This document shows positions 63,170-64,000 of a stretch of 64,000 nucleotides of DNA, piece after piece. The stretch is from Arion vulgaris (taxonomy: Eukaryota > Mollusca > Gastropoda > Stylommatophora > Arionidae), in contig CM036768.1 of assembly GCA_020796225.1 (NCBI GenBank), forward strand, positions 40,188,789 through 40,252,788. The letters are read 5' to 3'. The notes below the pieces were generated by a model. That model did no database searches and had not been told where the DNA came from. It saw only the letters and a program-made list of their open reading frames with translations. A program made the translations under genes and the position numbers. Position 1 is the first letter of the stretch. The number at the start of each line of letters is the position of its first letter.

Positions 63170-63274
63170 GTCAGATTATAGAACACATACTTAGTTGTTC
63201 ATCTGTTACAATTGATGTTGACCATTCTGAACATCATATTTTCATCAGCTCTTGAGGGAAAACATTTGTTTTAT

Positions 63275-63990
63275 TGCTGTTGTTGTTGATGAGTAGAGCC
63301 TGGTTTGGGCATAGTATTTCAACTTACTGGCTCTTCTGGCCTGTCTCCTTTTCTCCGCTCCTAATTTCTTGCGGTCTTGACTTGTTCAATGTGTTTCCTC
63401 AGAGATATATGACAAGCACAGTGATCCTGCACAGCAATCTTCCATGTGTCATGCTCAATATCAAATGCTTTTATTACAATTTTAAGTGAGCTCTTAAAAG
63501 CTTCTTTATGCCGACCTTTTTAACATTTCTCTATTTTTATCTCTCCATAGAATACTATCTAAGGTAGTCTATGTTTTAGCATGCAGATCAGATGACCTAC
63601 CCATTGTATTTGTGACTTTGTCAAGATGGTGTCGATTCTAAGGATGCCAGCTCTGTTCATGACGGCAGTATTTGGGATCTATCATCAACTTTCTGTGACT
63701 TACTGTGTGAAAGAGATATAGCTTTACATGTCATCTGTAGATGGTTCATGTTCAGCAAGCATACAGCAGTACTTAGAGCACCAGCACTCTATAAACCTTC
63801 TGCTTTGCCTGTGACAAGATGGCTTTGCTGTGCCAGAAGTTGGTATACATTCTGCCAAATGTGCTTCTGGCTTTTAAGATTTTGATGTTAATTTTATTTA
63901 CAATGGTGTTGCTTTGACATAACATGCTATCAAAGTATGCAAATCTATTCACAACTTTCAGTTTCTTCAAAATTGGATAGGTGCTACATA
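63275..63990 (-). pseudogene. CR1/RTE-like LINE RT thumb and C-terminus
   Basis: Minus strand encodes VVNRFAYFDSMLCQSNTIVN then KINIKILKARSTFGRMYTNF and AKQKVYRVLVL, after which frames read ILTKSQIQWVGHLI and a C-terminal end. This is the 'F.YLGS.+..........R+..A...+.+L....W' thumb. It runs toward the right edge of the window; the palm would lie beyond. Confidence 0.8.
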
Positions 63991-64000
63991 AGTACTGTTT

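Noticed and set aside
60955..62084. A host reverse transcriptase-like gene
   Set aside because: RT motifs match non-LTR retrotransposons, frames are broken, and an (ATT)n tail follows.
62346..62425. A tRNA gene at the head of SINE-1
   Set aside because: A and B boxes are present, but the rest does not form a cloverleaf and the same head occurs in many SINE copies.

Overview
This is an animal nuclear genome window, AT-rich and dominated by introns. It holds GT-AG spliced exons of one conserved gene, non-LTR retrotransposons, a Penelope-like element, tRNA-derived SINEs, MITEs and many minisatellites. The repeat mix would suit a lophotrochozoan such as a mollusc. That placement is inference from repeat content and is weak; the exons alone only say metazoan.

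The single host gene runs on the + strand across almost the whole window (1757 to 63169, continuing past both ends). I reconstruct 21 exons, about 2.3 kb of coding sequence or roughly 770 codons, separated by introns of about 0.6 to 8 kb. The joined reading matches an internal part of a VPS13A/C-type bridge-like lipid transfer protein (extended chorein / RBG-repeat region). Splice phases agree at every junction except the one between 30172 and 32042. That junction needs one more short exon, and I offer a weak 28-nt candidate. The N-terminal chorein domain and the C-terminal modules are not in the window.

Everything else lies in introns. (1) Many 5'-truncated or decayed LINE fragments of two broad kinds: RTE/CR1-like elements without RNase H (2.1, 5.1, 5.7, 7.1, 21.4, 25.3, 25.7, 26.8, 28.5, 29.4, 40.4, 48.0, 57.8, 59.3, 60.9 and 63.3 kb) and RNase H-bearing elements (4.1, 8.6, 10.4, 17.2, 19.0, 23.4, 37.8, 44.3 and 59.4 kb). 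(2) A Penelope-like element with YIDD reverse transcriptase and GIY-YIG nuclease at 19.8-21.3 kb. (3) Three SINE families, called SINE-1, SINE-2 and SINE-3 here. (4) DNA-transposon derivatives: a piggyBac-like internal-deletion element, a TTAA MITE family in two copies, a hAT-type MITE, a mariner-type MITE, and an unclassified 0.72-kb TIR element. (5) About fifteen tandem arrays.

The most notable structures are where arrays meet genes or transposons. An 80-bp array has duplicated the 5' splice site of exon 15 eight times. A 61-bp array repeats a 3' splice-site-like motif upstream of exon 18. Two copies of one SINE have expanded two different, adjacent internal segments into minisatellites. 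Several arrays are split by later insertions, which gives near-direct views of the empty sites.

No intact transposon protein, functional tRNA or rRNA gene, CRISPR array or bacterial-type operon was seen.
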